Part shown: positions 62,491 to 64,000 of the stretch, in pieces
How positions within the stretch are numbered: position 1 is the first letter of the stretch
How the letters are laid out: each line of letters opens with the position of its first letter
NCBI GenBank assembly: GCA_958510825.1
Contig: OY294047.1
Span: forward strand, 46,421,365-46,485,364
Reading direction: 5' to 3'
From: Brachypterus glaber
Lineage: Eukaryota; Arthropoda; Insecta; Coleoptera; Kateretidae
Length of the DNA: 64,000 nucleotides
Notes under the pieces: generated by a model
What the model was told of the DNA's origin: nothing
Seen by the model: the letters and a program-made list of their open reading frames with translations, nothing else
Database searches by the model: none
Position numbers and translations under genes: made by a program

Positions 62491-63233
62491 GGGGCTGTTC
62501 ATATATTACGTAACGCAATTTTTCAAAAAAGTGACCCCCTCCCCCCCTGTGTAACAAACTGTCACATTTACCCCCCTGTGTAACGCGTAACAATATAAAA
62601 ATTTGTATTTTTTTTTCTAACATATCTTGATACAGAATAATGCAAGAGGGTAAAAAGACAGTGTAAAAATGATACATATTTATTATAATAATACATATAG
62701 CACTTAATGTACTTAAACGAAAAAATCACTCAAACTTTAAAAAAATATTCATAATCAATATCACACAGGGAAAAAATACTAGGTACCTCTTTTTACACTG
62801 AGTGTCACATATAACACGTATATTATTTATGCACAGGTACACAAAATAGTACACACATTGGTGTTCTGTGAGTACACATTCCGCGCGAAAATGTATCATT
62901 GCCGATGGTTCATCGGCAAGATCACGCAAGAACAGGGCCGTAAGATTTTTTTTTAATATCAATGTCAACAGTTTTTTTACTGATTACAATATTATTTAAA
63001 TATGCATAGTTTCGTCAATTTTTGTGTGAAAAGGGGAATTATGCGCCACTAAATAGTAATTTATGTTGAAATAAAAATACATCTGCAAAGCTTAGGAAAT
63101 AAACATTAAATTTATTAAATTCCGTTACGTAACGTTTACCTAGACCCTCTCCCCCTCCCCCTGTCACAAACTGTAACAATTTCGCTGACCCCCTCCCCCC
63201 CCTAGGCGCGTTACGTAATATATGGACAGCCCC
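62491..63233. mobile_element. 743-bp MITE, GGGGCTGT-CATATATTACGTAACGC ends
   Basis: Ends GGGGCTGTTCATATATTACG and, reverse-complemented, GGGGCTGTCCATATATTACG. Repeats of CCCCCTCCCCCC and TGTAACAAACTG lie near both ends, with a different filler between. It shares its outer 25 bp with the short foldback at 49909 but not the interior. Confidence 0.8.
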
Positions 63234-64000
63234 TAAGGCTTTAGAGTGAGATATGGAATATTTTCCATATTTATGCAAGGGAAAAAATAGATTAATATTT
63301 TTTGTTGTGCCCTAATTTAATGTTTTTAATGTAATGAAAAGCAACTTTGTTTATCATCGAGTGTAGGTAATTTAAAAAAATAATAATTACAATTTATTTT
63401 GTATAGATATTTTGTTCTATTTGGTGTTCCGATCCTTGTCCAAAAATATGCTGGATGTTTGAATTAAAAATATTAATATGGAATTAAATATCGCAACACA
63501 CACTATTCTCCGTGTCTAAATTAGAACGCAGTGACTAATGCTTAAAACGTATTATGCTGCTCTCGGTATGATCCTAGCCTTTTAGCTTACTTTTGCAAAT
63601 GAGTCACTGCAGTATATTTCAGGCACGGATATCTCTAGAACGCTTTAATAAAAATACCTTAAATTTTGTGGACAGCGGGCTCAATTCTAAAGGAGACGGC
63701 CATTTTTCTATCGTCCGTTAACGATATTTATATGTAAGCGTTCAAGAAGTATGATATTTTACTTTTTTGCTGTTTTTTTTTTCTTTTTTTTAACGGGGCA
63801 AAGGGTTGTAACCTAACGTTAGGGGCGGTTTAGGTTAAAACCTAGAATTTAAACTTAAAAACATCCGAAATGTTTTTGGTAAAATAATTTTATTCATGCT
63901 TATATCACGCCCGCTTTACTAAAAAACAAAATAAATAAAGATTTGCCCAACTGCATGACTAAATACAATTTTTTACAACCGCGATAAAAACTTTTACAAT
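63234..64000. other. No feature recognised to window end
   Basis: AT-rich DNA without coding-like ORFs. I looked here for the missing RS-domain exon of the second Rbp1-like gene (Arg/Ser codons after a TTTAG acceptor) and did not find it. Confidence 0.4.

Overview
The window is nuclear DNA of an insect. It is very AT-rich, has spliced genes with GT-AG introns, and is packed with transposon debris. The proteins are insect-like (extradenticle, mats, Rbp1-type SR proteins, a ZAD zinc-finger protein, an I/Jockey-type LINE). A beetle or another holometabolous insect seems likely, but the sequence alone does not fix the order. I rebuilt seven host gene models by joining exons through splice sites and checking reading phase. 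An eighth gene is present only in part.

Layout. 143-919 (+): last two exons of a ZGPAT-like G-patch protein. 3431-11587 (-): complete four-exon extradenticle (361 aa), convergent with ZGPAT. 12047-15883 (+): seven-exon ZAD/C2H2 zinc-finger protein (506 aa), divergent from exd across about 460 bp. 16392-26041 (+): seven-exon Asn/Gln-rich protein (956 aa), a candidate STIL/Ana2 centriole duplication factor. 26768-28247 (-): complete four-exon ISCA1 (129 aa). 28371-about 34260 (-): nearly full-length LINE with two intact ORFs. 34828-38556 (+): complete five-exon mats/Mob1 (217 aa). 45108-51383 (+): Rbp1/SRSF3-like SR protein (127 aa). 52706-53892 (+): tandem paralogue of that gene, with its last exon apparently beyond the window.

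The host genes are conserved housekeeping or regulatory genes: splicing (ZGPAT, two Rbp1 genes), Hox cofactor (exd), centriole duplication (STIL-like), Fe-S assembly (ISCA1) and Hippo signalling (mats). They do not form one pathway. ISCA1 and mats are head to head, and the LINE sits between them about 120 bp from the ISCA1 start codon.

Most of the remaining sequence is mobile: TTAA-flanked piggyBac-type MITEs and foldbacks, a hAT-type MITE in two copies with exact 8-bp target duplications, palindromic foldbacks with ends matching GCGTTACGTAAT, a tRNA-derived SINE in two copies, 5'-truncated LINE ends with (ATT)n tails, a Tc1-like transposase remnant, and several nested insertions. The most interesting non-transposon signal is a pair of conserved intronic segments, one in each Rbp1 paralogue. 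Each offers a splice acceptor in the same phase, about 11 near-identical codons and the same TGA. This looks like a conserved unproductive (poison or alternative last) exon for SR-protein autoregulation.
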